A stretch of DNA of 64,000 nucleotides from Haloterrigena salifodinae (GTDB lineage: Archaea; Halobacteriota; Halobacteria; Halobacteriales; Natrialbaceae): the NCBI RefSeq assembly GCF_003977755.1, contig NZ_RQWN01000003.1, forward strand, positions 620,001-684,000, in the 5' to 3' direction. The position numbers and the translations under genes were made by a program. Below are positions 24,938 to 33,701 of this stretch, in pieces. The stretch's first letter is position 1. Each line of letters starts with the position of its first letter. A model generated the notes under the pieces. That model searched no databases, had not been told where the DNA came from, and saw only the letters and a list, made by a program, of their open reading frames with translations.

Positions 24938-27196
24938 ATGGCATTCGAGGACTCACTCCCCGATCGGCTCAGAGAAACGTACAGTGTAAAGATCGGTTTG
25001 ATTTTCGTCACGATCGCGCTCGTGACGCTGCTCGTCTCGGGGCTCTTTTTCGCCCACGTCTCCGGAGCGGTCGGGCCGGAAGCGGAACAGCACTTCAGCG
25101 ACCGAACCGACGATCGAAGCGACGTCGCGGAGACGTGGCTCGAAACGAACGCGGAGACGACGAACGGTATAGCGGCGGACGCGACCGTCCGCGACGGCGA
25201 TACCGAGGCGATCGGCGACCGACTTGCCGACGCGCAGGCCGCCCGCGGCGATCGCGTCGCGGAAATTCACTACCTCGCCGCCGATGGCGAGGTGCTCGCG
25301 AGCAGTGACGACGCGGCGACGACCGAGAACTTCTTCGACGCTGCGGGCGTCGACGGCGAGACTAACGGGCCGACCGCGGCCCACCAGGCGCTCTCGAGCG
25401 ACGACGAGGTGCTCTCGTTCGTCGCGAGCGTCCCGGGCGAGGATCGCTACGTCGCCCTCTCGGCGCCGGTCGCCGCCTTCGCGTCGACGCTCGAGAGCGG
25501 CGACGACTACCGGACGGTCGTCACCGACGCCGACGGCGAACAGGTCGTCGGCGTCGGCGAACTGAGCGGGGACGTCGAGGTCGACGACGCGGCCGTCCTC
25601 GAGGCCGTCGGGACCGAGGCGTCGGGCGTCGTGACGGCGACTCCCGAGGGAACCGATCGGGAACTCGCTGCGACGACGGCGACGATCGACGTCGGCGAGT
25701 CGACGATGGCGGTTACGACCTACGGCGTCGCGGACGACGTCTTCGCGGCCCAGAACACCGCGACGGCCGCCATCGCGACGCTGGCGTTCATTTTCGTCAT
25801 CAACCTCGGCTTCGTCGCCATCGTCCTCGGCGGCAACCTCTCCCTGCAACTTCGCCGGCTCGCCCAGAAGGCCGAACGGATGGGCGACGGCGACCTCGAC
25901 GTCGACCTCGAGACCGATCGGATCGACGAGGTCGGCATCCTCTACGACTCCTTCGGATCGATGCGCGACGACCTCAGCACCACGCTGGCCGATCTCGAGA
26001 ACGAACGCGAACGCGCACAGGAGGCCCAGCGCCGCACCGAACAGCGCAACCGCGAACTCGAGGCGGAGGCCGAGCGCTTCGGCGAGGTGATGGCCGACTG
26101 CGCCGACGGCGATCTGCAGCGGCGCCTTGAGGCCGAGACCGACCACGAGGCGATGGTCGAGATCGCCGAGTCGTTCAACGAGATGATCGCCGACCTCGAG
26201 ACGACGGTGTCTCAGGTCAAGCGGATCTCGCGGGACGTCGCGCGGACGAGTACGGAGGTCCAGTCCAGTTCCGAGGAGATCAGCCGGGCCAGCGAGGAGG
26301 TCAGCGCCTCGGTTCAGGAGATCTCCGACGGCTCCTCGACGCAGGCCGAGGATCTGGAGATGGCGACGACGGAAGTCAAGGAGATGTCGGCGACCGTCGA
26401 GGAGGTCGCCGCCGCGACGAGTACGATCGCCGACCAGTCGACGCAGGTCGACGAGCTCGCGACCGCCGGACAGGAGGCGGCCGAGGAGACGACGGCGGAG
26501 ATGCACGTCGCCAGCGACCAGACGGAGACTGTCGCCGAGACGATCCACGAACTCGAGCAGGAGGCCGAACGGATTCAGGAGATCGTCGAGCTGATCGACG
26601 AGATCGCCGGCCAGACGAACATGCTGGCGCTGAACGCGGCGATCGAGTCGGCCCGGTCCCAGAGCGCCTCGAGCGAGGACGGCGGCTTCCAGGCCGTTGC
26701 CGACGAGGTCAAGGAACTGGCCGAGCAGACACAGACGGCAGTCGACGACGTCGAAGCCATGATCGAATCGATACAACGGCGCGCGACCGAGAGTGCGGCA
26801 CAGATCGAGGAGACCGAGGAGACGATCGGGTCGGCCACCGATCGCGTCGACTCCCTCGCGGACAACTTGGACCGGATCGCCCGGGAGATCGAGCAGGTCG
26901 CGAGCGGCGTCACGCAGATCGATCAGGCGACGAACGAGCAGTCCGAATCCGCCGAGGAGCTCGCGACGATCGTTCAGGACGTCGCCAGCGTGGCCAACGA
27001 AACGACCTCGCAGGCACAGCAGGTCGCGGCGGCCTCCGAGGAGACGACGGCGACGATCACCGACGTCTCCGCCGAGGCGACGCGGCTCGACCAGCGGGCG
27101 ACGGAGCTGGCCGACACCGTCGACGAGTTCGCCGTCTCGGAGGCGGAATCCGACTCACAGCTGCCGGCCGCCGAACACGGAGGTGAGAGCCGATGA
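24938..27196 (+). CDS. HtrII-like methyl-accepting transducer
   Basis: A 752-residue chemotaxis/phototaxis transducer closely resembling sensory rhodopsin II transducers. TM1 spans about 19-41 and TM2 about 277-299, with about 235 residues outside the membrane between them, so it resembles the long-loop HtrII type. TM2 contains INLG with Asn289, equivalent to HtrII Asn74 that contacts the receptor Tyr. HAMP domains follow (RMGDGDLDVDLET; ERFGEVMADCADGD), then a long coiled coil with QTNMLALNAAIESAR. The signalling tip has SQSASSEDG between AR and GF, three residues longer than in HtrII, and FQAVA instead of FAVVA. Its stop overlaps the opsin start (ATGA). Confidence 0.93.
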   Translation: MAFEDSLPDRLRETYSVKIGLIFVTIALVTLLVSGLFFAHVSGAVGPEAEQHFSDRTDDRSDVAETWLETNAETTNGIAADATVRDGDTEAIGDRLADAQAARGDRVAEIHYLAADGEVLASSDDAATTENFFDAAGVDGETNGPTAAHQALSSDDEVLSFVASVPGEDRYVALSAPVAAFASTLESGDDYRTVVTDADGEQVVGVGELSGDVEVDDAAVLEAVGTEASGVVTATPEGTDRELAATTATIDVGESTMAVTTYGVADDVFAAQNTATAAIATLAFIFVINLGFVAIVLGGNLSLQLRRLAQKAERMGDGDLDVDLETDRIDEVGILYDSFGSMRDDLSTTLADLENERERAQEAQRRTEQRNRELEAEAERFGEVMADCADGDLQRRLEAETDHEAMVEIAESFNEMIADLETTVSQVKRISRDVARTSTEVQSSSEEISRASEEVSASVQEISDGSSTQAEDLEMATTEVKEMSATVEEVAAATSTIADQSTQVDELATAGQEAAEETTAEMHVASDQTETVAETIHELEQEAERIQEIVELIDEIAGQTNMLALNAAIESARSQSASSEDGGFQAVADEVKELAEQTQTAVDDVEAMIESIQRRATESAAQIEETEETIGSATDRVDSLADNLDRIAREIEQVASGVTQIDQATNEQSESAEELATIVQDVASVANETTSQAQQVAAASEETTATITDVSAEATRLDQRATELADTVDEFAVSEAESDSQLPAAEHGGESR

Positions 27197-27972
27197 TTGG
27201 CGAGCTCGAGATGTACCGGTTCAGCTCCTACGTGACGGCCGTCGCGACGCTGGCGTTTCTTGGCTGGGTCGCGAAGAAACCGGCCGGGACGCGCCGGTAC
27301 TTCCTGCCGGCGCCGATCGTCTGCGGGACGCTCTCGCTCGCGTACTTCGGGATGTCGATCGAACTGCTCCGGGTGACGACGGCGAGCGGCCAGCCGCTTC
27401 CGATGAGCCGCTACATCGACTACTTCGTCGCGACGACGATCATGATCGCGGTCGCGGGGAAGGTTGCGGACGCGACCCGACGCCAGTTGGCCACGCTCGT
27501 CGCCCTGACGGTCGGTTGGATCGGCCTCAGCCTCGGCCGATACTTCCTCACTGGGACGGCAGTGCTCGCCGCGAACCTGGGTACGGCCGTCGTCCTCGGA
27601 GCGCTCCTCTACGTGATGATCTGGCCGGTGACGAAACGCTCCGGCGAGACCTCCGGTGAGCGGGTGTTGCTCTACGGCAAGCTCAGAAACTTGCTCATCC
27701 TGCTCTGGGTCGCGTACCTGGTTATCGGCGTCGTCTCCCGACAGGGGATCGGCCTGCTCGACGCCTTCGGCGGCATCTTCGCGGGCGCCTATCTCGACGT
27801 CGCCACCCGGATCGGCTTCGGACTGTTGCTTCTCCGGGGCTCCGATGCGATGGCGAACTTCATCGACGATACCGGGTCGAACGGCGGCTCGGACGAGTCC
27901 GACGGCGAAGTGACGTTCGCGGAGCCGTCCGGCGACTCCGACGCCGATCCCGATATCGAACCGGCCGACTAA
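27193..27972 (+). CDS. lysine-less sensory rhodopsin II-like opsin
   Basis: A 259-residue seven-helix type-1 opsin. The helix C signature SRYIDYFVATT keeps Arg73 and the counterion Asp76, and helix G keeps YLD (Tyr200, Asp202) and Thr205. The residue that should be the retinal-binding Lys is Arg206 (CGG, 27808-27810): the segment reads YLDVATRIGFG where SRII has YLDLVTKVGFG. Retinal-pocket positions are also altered relative to SRII: Trp to Tyr77, Pro to Leu176, Trp to Gly179; Trp172 and Tyr175 remain. It cannot form the usual Schiff base. Residues for transducer coupling (Tyr175-Thr205, Tyr200) are kept, and it is translationally coupled to an HtrII-like transducer. It probably acts as a non-canonical receptor or structural partner. 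Confidence 0.92.
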   Translation: MIGELEMYRFSSYVTAVATLAFLGWVAKKPAGTRRYFLPAPIVCGTLSLAYFGMSIELLRVTTASGQPLPMSRYIDYFVATTIMIAVAGKVADATRRQLATLVALTVGWIGLSLGRYFLTGTAVLAANLGTAVVLGALLYVMIWPVTKRSGETSGERVLLYGKLRNLLILLWVAYLVIGVVSRQGIGLLDAFGGIFAGAYLDVATRIGFGLLLLRGSDAMANFIDDTGSNGGSDESDGEVTFAEPSGDSDADPDIEPAD

Positions 27973-28108
27973 CCGGTCGCGATTCCGGTTCGAGCGGCCG
28001 ATCGACTGTCACCGTTCGAGACTTCAATCGAAGCTGACAGTCGACTGTCTCCTTTATCCGATCGCTCCTCGTATTCGGGACCACAGTCCGCAGGACTGGC
28101 TCTCGAGG

Positions 28109-28927
28109 ATGACGGATCACAACAACAGACAGACACGACGCCGAATACGACCGCGAACTGATCCCTTTCGGTGGGACTTCGCCGACGGCTCGACCCCGAC
28201 CGCGCCACACGTCGCCTCGATGACGTGGCGCGATGGGTCGTTCGTCAACTGGCCCGTCGACGCCGACGCCCTCCGTCCGCACGTTCCCGACCAACTGACG
28301 CTCGAGACGCGAGACGGCGACGCCTGGCTCAGCGTGTTGCCGTTCGTGCTCACGAAGGTTGGAATACGCGGCGCGCCGCCGTTTACCAGAACGGCCGTCG
28401 CCGAACTCAACGTCCGGACGTACGTCCGGTACCGCGGCGACCCGGGCCTGTTCTTCTTCAGTATCGACGTCGGGAGCCCGTTGATCGCCGCGATCGTCGG
28501 CCGAACGACGCGGCTTCCGGTCTATCACGCGCACATGCGAGTCAGCGCCGACAGCGGCGACGTCCTCTTCTCGAGTACGCGGAGCCAGACCGCGGCCGGC
28601 GCGCGGCCGCGGTTTGACGAGGACGCGCCGCGGGCTCGCTTCGACGCGACGTATCGCCCCGACGGCGACGTCTTTCGTCCCGAACCGGACACGCTCGCCC
28701 ACTGGCTCGTCGAACGCCGTCGATTGTACGCCGCCGAAGACAGGGGGGTCCTGACCGGCGAAATCGCCCACGAGCGGTGGCCCCTTCGGCCCGGCGAAGT
28801 GACGATCAACGAAAACACCATGTTCGAGGTCAACGACCTGCCGGAGCCGACCGGCGATCCGGTCGTCTACTACTGCGACGAACTCCCGATGACAGGGTCG
28901 ATTCCGCGGCGACTCCGTGAGGAGTGA
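28109..28927 (+). CDS. YqjF/DUF2071 family protein
   Basis: A 272-residue protein with the DUF2071 hallmarks MTWRDGSFVNWPVDADALRP near the N-terminus, FTRTAVAELNVRTYVRYRGDPGLFFFSID in the middle, and HWLVERRRLYAAEDRGVL towards the end. The fold is related to acetoacetate decarboxylase-like beta-barrels, but no enzymatic activity is established. It starts 136 bp after the opsin, with no obvious promoter conservation, so membership in that operon is uncertain. Confidence 0.86.
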   Translation: MTDHNNRQTRRRIRPRTDPFRWDFADGSTPTAPHVASMTWRDGSFVNWPVDADALRPHVPDQLTLETRDGDAWLSVLPFVLTKVGIRGAPPFTRTAVAELNVRTYVRYRGDPGLFFFSIDVGSPLIAAIVGRTTRLPVYHAHMRVSADSGDVLFSSTRSQTAAGARPRFDEDAPRARFDATYRPDGDVFRPEPDTLAHWLVERRRLYAAEDRGVLTGEIAHERWPLRPGEVTINENTMFEVNDLPEPTGDPVVYYCDELPMTGSIPRRLREE

Positions 28928-29093
28928 GGACAGTCGATCCGGCGGCGGCGGACCGTCCGCTGCCGACCGCAGCCGGCGGGCTCTCGACGTTGCTCGAGGG
29001 TTTGGGCTCTCCTGACTGTGGGTCAACACCTCCCGAAGAAGATCGGAGACTTTGTTAACTATGATCCGAGATAATTATATTGGCTAATCACCC

Positions 29094-30536
29094 ATGACTG
29101 CAACATCGACCGGCGGTTCGGTCGACGAACGAAATCCGTTCGTCTACGTCGTCGCGGCGCTGGCCGCGCTCAACGGCTTATTGTTCGGTTTCGATACGGG
29201 CGTCATTTCCGGTGCGATGCTCTACATCCGGGAGACGTTCGAACTGGCAACGATATTCGGCTACTCGATGAACCCCTCGCTCGTCGAAGGGGTCATCGTC
29301 AGCGGTGCGATGATCGGTGCGATCGTCGGCGCCGCGTTCGGCGGCCGACTAGCCGACCGACTCGGTCGTCGGCGCCTCATCCTGGTCGGCGCCGTCGTCT
29401 TCTTCGTCGGGTCGCTCATCATGGCCGTCGCGCCGACGGTCGAGGTGCTCATCCTCGGTCGCATCGTCGACGGGATCGGCGTCGGCTTTGCGTCCGTCGT
29501 CGGGCCGCTGTACATCTCGGAGATTTCGCCTCCGAAGATCCGCGGCTCGCTGGTTTCGCTGAACCAGTTGACGATCACGAGCGGGATCCTCATCGCCTAC
29601 CTCGTGAACTACGCGCTCTCCGAGGGCGGCCAGTGGCGCTGGATGCTCGGCCTCGGGATGGTCCCCGCGGCGATCCTGTTCGCCGGCATGCTCTTCATGC
29701 CCGAGAGTCCCAGATGGCTCTACGAGCGGGGTCGCGAAGACGACGCCCGCGACGTGCTCTCCCGCACGCGCACCGAGAGTCAGGTGGCTGGCGAACTTCG
29801 CGAGATCAAAAAGAACATCCAGACCGAGTCTGGAACCCTCCGCGACCTGCTTCAGGCGTGGGTACGCCCGATGCTCGTCGTGGGGATCGGACTGGCAGTG
29901 TTCCAGCAGGTCACCGGCATCAACACGGTGATGTACTACGCGCCGACGATCCTCGAGTCGACCGGCTTCACGGATAACGTCTCGATCCTCGCGACCGTCG
30001 GCATCGGCGCCGTCAACGTCGCGATGACCGTCGTCGCGGTCCTGTTGATGGACCGACTCGGTCGGCGACCGCTGTTGCTCTCGGGGCTGGGCGGCATGAC
30101 CGTCATGCTCGCGATCCTCGGTGCCGTGTTCTACTTACCCGGACTCTCCGGGGGACTCGGCTTGCTCGCGACCGGGAGCCTGATGCTGTACGTCGCCTTC
30201 TTCGCGATCGGGCTCGGTCCCGTGTTCTGGCTCATGATATCGGAGATCTACCCGATGGAGATCCGCGGGACGGCGATGGGCGTCGTCACGGTCTTAAACT
30301 GGGCCGCGAACCTGATCGTCTCGCTGACGTTCCTCCGACTCGTCGACGTCTTCGGCCAGTCCGGCACGTTCTGGCTGTACGGCGTGCTGACGCTGTTCGC
30401 GCTCGTCTTCTGCTACCAACTCGTCCCCGAAACGAAGGGACGGTCGCTCGAGGAGATCGAGGCCGACCTGCGGGAGACGGCGTTCGGAACCGACGTCGAG
30501 GACGCCGGGCCGCACCCCGCTGAGACGGACGACTGA
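29094..30536 (+). CDS. sugar-porter family MFS transporter
   Basis: A 480-residue transporter with 12 predicted membrane helices. Sugar-porter signatures are present: GFDTGVISGA in helix 1, GGRLADRLGRRRLI between helices 2 and 3, PESPRWLYERGR after helix 6, QQVTGINTVMYYAPTI in helix 7, MDRLGRRPLLL, and PETKGRSLEEIE after helix 12. These match GLUT/XylE-like proton- or sodium-linked sugar uptake; the sugar is unknown. An AT-rich ATAATTATATTGG stretch just upstream (about 29069-29081) gives a promoter with a short leader. Confidence 0.93.
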   Translation: MTATSTGGSVDERNPFVYVVAALAALNGLLFGFDTGVISGAMLYIRETFELATIFGYSMNPSLVEGVIVSGAMIGAIVGAAFGGRLADRLGRRRLILVGAVVFFVGSLIMAVAPTVEVLILGRIVDGIGVGFASVVGPLYISEISPPKIRGSLVSLNQLTITSGILIAYLVNYALSEGGQWRWMLGLGMVPAAILFAGMLFMPESPRWLYERGREDDARDVLSRTRTESQVAGELREIKKNIQTESGTLRDLLQAWVRPMLVVGIGLAVFQQVTGINTVMYYAPTILESTGFTDNVSILATVGIGAVNVAMTVVAVLLMDRLGRRPLLLSGLGGMTVMLAILGAVFYLPGLSGGLGLLATGSLMLYVAFFAIGLGPVFWLMISEIYPMEIRGTAMGVVTVLNWAANLIVSLTFLRLVDVFGQSGTFWLYGVLTLFALVFCYQLVPETKGRSLEEIEADLRETAFGTDVEDAGPHPAETDD

Positions 30537-30604
30537 CCGCTTCGAGCGGTTACGTACTTTTTCAGCCCGTATCCGTCGTGAGCGGTCCGCTCGAGCGGCG
30601 ACCG

Positions 30605-31606
30605 CTACTGCGCGGCGTCTCCGGCGCCGACGAGATCGAAGGACAGCCCCTTCCCCGCGTCGCTTGCGCGGTCGTAGACGACGTGGGCCGCCGCGACGTC
30701 CTGGATGGCCAGTCCCGTCGAATCGAAAACGGTGATCCCGGTCCCGTCGGTCCGCCCCTCCTTCGCGCCGACGACGACCTCGCCGATTTCGGCGTGAATG
30801 TCGTCGTCGGTCAGGGTGCCCTCGCCGTAGGGGACGTTGATTTCGCCGGAGTGGGTACACTGCTCGTGGTCGTCGATGACGATCGTCGCGTCGAGCAGGA
30901 GGTCGTCGCTCAGTTCGTGTTTCCCCGCGGCGTCGGCGCCGATGGCGTTAATGTGGGTGTCCTCGCCGACGTCCGCGAGGCCGACGATGGGACTCTCCAC
31001 GGGCGTCACCGTCGAGAGGATGTCGCAGTGGCCGGCCTCGGAAATCGAGCCAGCGCGGACGTCGAACTCGTCCTCGAAGGTCTCGACGAACCGCCGGACG
31101 CGGTCCTCGTCCTGATCCGCGATGACGACCTCTTCGATCGACCGCACTTCGCTGATCGCCCGCAGTTGCGTGTACGACTGGACGCCGGCGCCGACGATGC
31201 CGAGACTCGAGGCGTCCTCGACGGCGAGGTGGTCGGTCGCGACGGCCGCGGCGGCCCCCGTCCGCTTCATCGTGAGCGTCGTCCCGTCCATGATCGCCAA
31301 CGGGAAGGCGGTCTCGGGATCGGAGTAGATCATCGTTCCCAGGACCGTCGGCAGGTCGTGGTCCGCGGGGTTGTCGGGGTGGACGTTGACCCACTTCAGC
31401 CCGGCGGCGTCCCAGTCGCCCGTATCGAGATAGGCGGGCATCGACCGGAAGTCGCCGTTGTACCGTGGGAGGTCGATATAGGACTTCGCGGGCATCTGGG
31501 TGTCTCCGCGCTCGAAGGCCGCGAAGGCCTGCTCGACGGCGTCGATGACGTCGCCGAGCGCGGCGTATTCGTCGACGTCCTCGCTGTCCAACAGAAGCGT
31601 GTTCAT
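30605..31606 (-). CDS. ornithine cyclodeaminase / alanine dehydrogenase family protein
   Basis: A 333-residue NAD(P)-dependent enzyme of the OCD/mu-crystallin family. Substrate-binding residues sit in QMPAKSYIDLPRYNGDFRSMPAYL and GLKWVNVHPDN, and the Rossmann fold in LGIVGAGVQSYTQLRAI (GxGxxS) at about residues 135-150. Further landmarks are INAIGADAAGKHEL and GEINVPYGEG. Archaeal members include an alanine dehydrogenase; others act on ornithine, lysine or imino acids. The substrate cannot be fixed. Convergent with the sugar transporter. Confidence 0.87.
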   Translation of the reverse strand: MNTLLLDSEDVDEYAALGDVIDAVEQAFAAFERGDTQMPAKSYIDLPRYNGDFRSMPAYLDTGDWDAAGLKWVNVHPDNPADHDLPTVLGTMIYSDPETAFPLAIMDGTTLTMKRTGAAAAVATDHLAVEDASSLGIVGAGVQSYTQLRAISEVRSIEEVVIADQDEDRVRRFVETFEDEFDVRAGSISEAGHCDILSTVTPVESPIVGLADVGEDTHINAIGADAAGKHELSDDLLLDATIVIDDHEQCTHSGEINVPYGEGTLTDDDIHAEIGEVVVGAKEGRTDGTGITVFDSTGLAIQDVAAAHVVYDRASDAGKGLSFDLVGAGDAAQ

Positions 31607-31733
31607 GCTGGCAAATATCGCGGGAAGACACTTAGTTCGTCCTGAACCGACAGCCTGCGCGTAGTCCGGCGTCGGATGGCGACGTTCTCGCTACACGTAC
31701 CTTAATACGGGCAGGAGTGTCACGCTTCGGGTA

Positions 31734-32618
31734 ATGTTCGGAAACGAGAGAGTGGTTCGGACGTCTCGCCGGAGCGTGCTATCGACAGTCGCGGGAACCG
31801 GCGTCGCCGCGATCGGGGCGCTCGCGTCGAAATACGGCGTTTCCGACGCGGCCGCGCTCGACGCGATCGACGAGATTTCGTTCGGCACCTTCGAGTCGTC
31901 GCTCGAGGAGTGGCGCCCCGAGGGCGACCTCGTGCTGTCGCGGGTCGGCCGAGACGAGCGCCCGGTGGCGGTCACCGAGGGCGAGTACGCCCTCGAGGCC
32001 GCCGTCGACGGCGAGACAGAACCGGCAATCTCGCGGCCGGTCGCCGACCTCGACCTCGCGACGCATCCGTACTTCGTCGCCGACGTCACGCCGGGCCGAC
32101 TCGACGGGACCGACGCCCGCGTCGCCTTTCAGTGGAGACTCTATCGCTCGACCGATCTCCTCGCGGACGGCTCGACGGGGGAGCCGGTCGCCGCGTCCGA
32201 GCCGGTGACGGTCCCGCAGGCGACGCCGGGCCGTCTCTACTGGGACGCAAGCGACGTCGACCTCGGTCTCCTGGACGCGGTCTCCCGCCTCGAGATCGGC
32301 TGGTATCCGATCGACGGCGATCCGGCAGACGGAACGATCGCCGCCCGCGGCGACATCGTCGTCGACGACGTCCGCGCGACCGCCTCGGTCGATCCCGTGG
32401 GGAACGCCCGACTCGCGGCGACGATGCGGGACCTCCAGTTCGACCACGGCCCGTACGTCCGGACCGAGGTGACCGAGGCGTTCGACGGCGGAGAGACGGG
32501 CACGTTCGTCTTCGACGACGGCGAGACCGAGCCCTACCGGTTCGAGACGCTCGGCGCGGACCGGTATCTGCTCACCGTTGCGGATACCGAGATCGAGTTC
32601 GGCGAGGGGTGGTCCTGA
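31734..32618 (+). CDS. secreted protein of unknown function with TAT-like signal
   Basis: A 294-residue protein beginning with a twin-arginine signal (RTSRRSVLSTVAGTGVAAIG, residues about 9-28), so probably exported folded. The remainder looks like beta-sandwich sequence with alternating acidic and hydrophobic residues: ISFGTFESSLEEWRPEGDLV, YFVADVTPGRLDGTDARVAF and GDIVVDDVRATASVDP. This resembles carbohydrate-binding-like folds without a clear family. It overlaps the next gene by one base (TGATG), so the two are co-expressed. Function not recognised. Confidence 0.72.
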   Translation: MFGNERVVRTSRRSVLSTVAGTGVAAIGALASKYGVSDAAALDAIDEISFGTFESSLEEWRPEGDLVLSRVGRDERPVAVTEGEYALEAAVDGETEPAISRPVADLDLATHPYFVADVTPGRLDGTDARVAFQWRLYRSTDLLADGSTGEPVAASEPVTVPQATPGRLYWDASDVDLGLLDAVSRLEIGWYPIDGDPADGTIAARGDIVVDDVRATASVDPVGNARLAATMRDLQFDHGPYVRTEVTEAFDGGETGTFVFDDGETEPYRFETLGADRYLLTVADTEIEFGEGWS

Positions 32619-33637
32619 TGATCGAGCGCGCAACCTCGGCGGCGACGATCACGCTGCTGCCCGGCCACAGCGAGAACACCACGGAGGGCGGCGACGCGCT
32701 CGACAGCGCGATGCCCGACTACGACGGCAAGTGCCTCGACGCGTGGTTCGTCGCCGACGCCGCGACTGACCTCCCTGACGACCTCGAGACGGTCCGCGAG
32801 ATTCGAAAGCAGCTCCCGGAGTTCGACGAGGGGCTGCGCCAGTACCGTCTCGCGAACGAGCTCGAACTCTCCTTTTCGACCGAGGACGGCCGGACCGTCG
32901 TCGACTCGAGCGTCACCCGGACGACGAACGCGAACGAGAAGCCGTCGTACGTCGGCGTCGAGGGCGAGGTGGGCGAGGAGAACGTTGTCAGGGACATTAT
33001 CGAGCGCGATGACCTCGACTGGTTCGACGGGAAGGACAAGCTCCGGGCCGACGTGGCGGACAAGCGATTCGAGAGTGACGCCGTCCGCGAGGCGGTCGAC
33101 GGGATCGAGGGCGTGCGCGCGTCCGTCCTCTTCGGCGGGAGCGACACGTACATCGAGATCATGCGCGAGAAGTTCTACGAACTCGGGCCGGTCGAGTTCC
33201 TCGAGACGGCGGGGATGGAGACCGAAGCGGTCCCCGCGTTCATCGTCCAACCGCCGACGATGTACACGTTCCTCGAGCTCGCGGTGATGGCCGACGGGAC
33301 GAGTCTCGCCCGCGTCTGGGACGTCAGCCCGTACCCCAAACACTACCTCTACGTCGACGACCGGAAGCGCGGCGAAACCGAATTCGAGGAGGGGAGCCGC
33401 CTCGAGGGCGGCGAGTGGCGGCAGAACGAGAACGGCAACGAGCGGTTCGGCCAGTGGGCGCTCGAGGAGCAGGACCTCCGTTCGCCGTTCTCCCCGCACA
33501 CGCGGACGGGCTACGAACAGTATCTCGACCACGCCACCTCGATCGGCCGCTATCCCGCGATGGCCTACGGCGAGGACGGCGACGAACTGACAGCGTCGAC
33601 GGTGGCGGTCCATCTGCCGCCGCTGTTCCCGTGGTAG
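32618..33637 (+). CDS. protein of unknown function, operon partner of 31734-32618
   Basis: A 339-residue acidic protein, MIERATSAATITLLPGHSEN... No signal peptide or membrane helices are visible. The C-terminal half has a mixed alpha/beta pattern with aromatic-rich segments (SLARVWDVSPYPKHYLYVDD; GYEQYLDHATSIGRYPAMAY). The ATG overlaps the stop of the secreted-protein gene (TGATG), so translation is coupled. I do not recognise a family. Confidence 0.7.
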   Translation: MIERATSAATITLLPGHSENTTEGGDALDSAMPDYDGKCLDAWFVADAATDLPDDLETVREIRKQLPEFDEGLRQYRLANELELSFSTEDGRTVVDSSVTRTTNANEKPSYVGVEGEVGEENVVRDIIERDDLDWFDGKDKLRADVADKRFESDAVREAVDGIEGVRASVLFGGSDTYIEIMREKFYELGPVEFLETAGMETEAVPAFIVQPPTMYTFLELAVMADGTSLARVWDVSPYPKHYLYVDDRKRGETEFEEGSRLEGGEWRQNENGNERFGQWALEEQDLRSPFSPHTRTGYEQYLDHATSIGRYPAMAYGEDGDELTASTVAVHLPPLFPW

Positions 33638-33701
33638 ACGGTAGCCGTCCGTCGCGTCGTCTACCCGCACGTCTCATCGACACCGTCTCGACCGGGGGTC
33701 G

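Noticed and set aside
27193-27972. Annotation as a normal sensory rhodopsin II
   Set aside because: The retinal-binding lysine is arginine and several pocket residues are changed, so a light-sensing function by retinal Schiff base is not supported.
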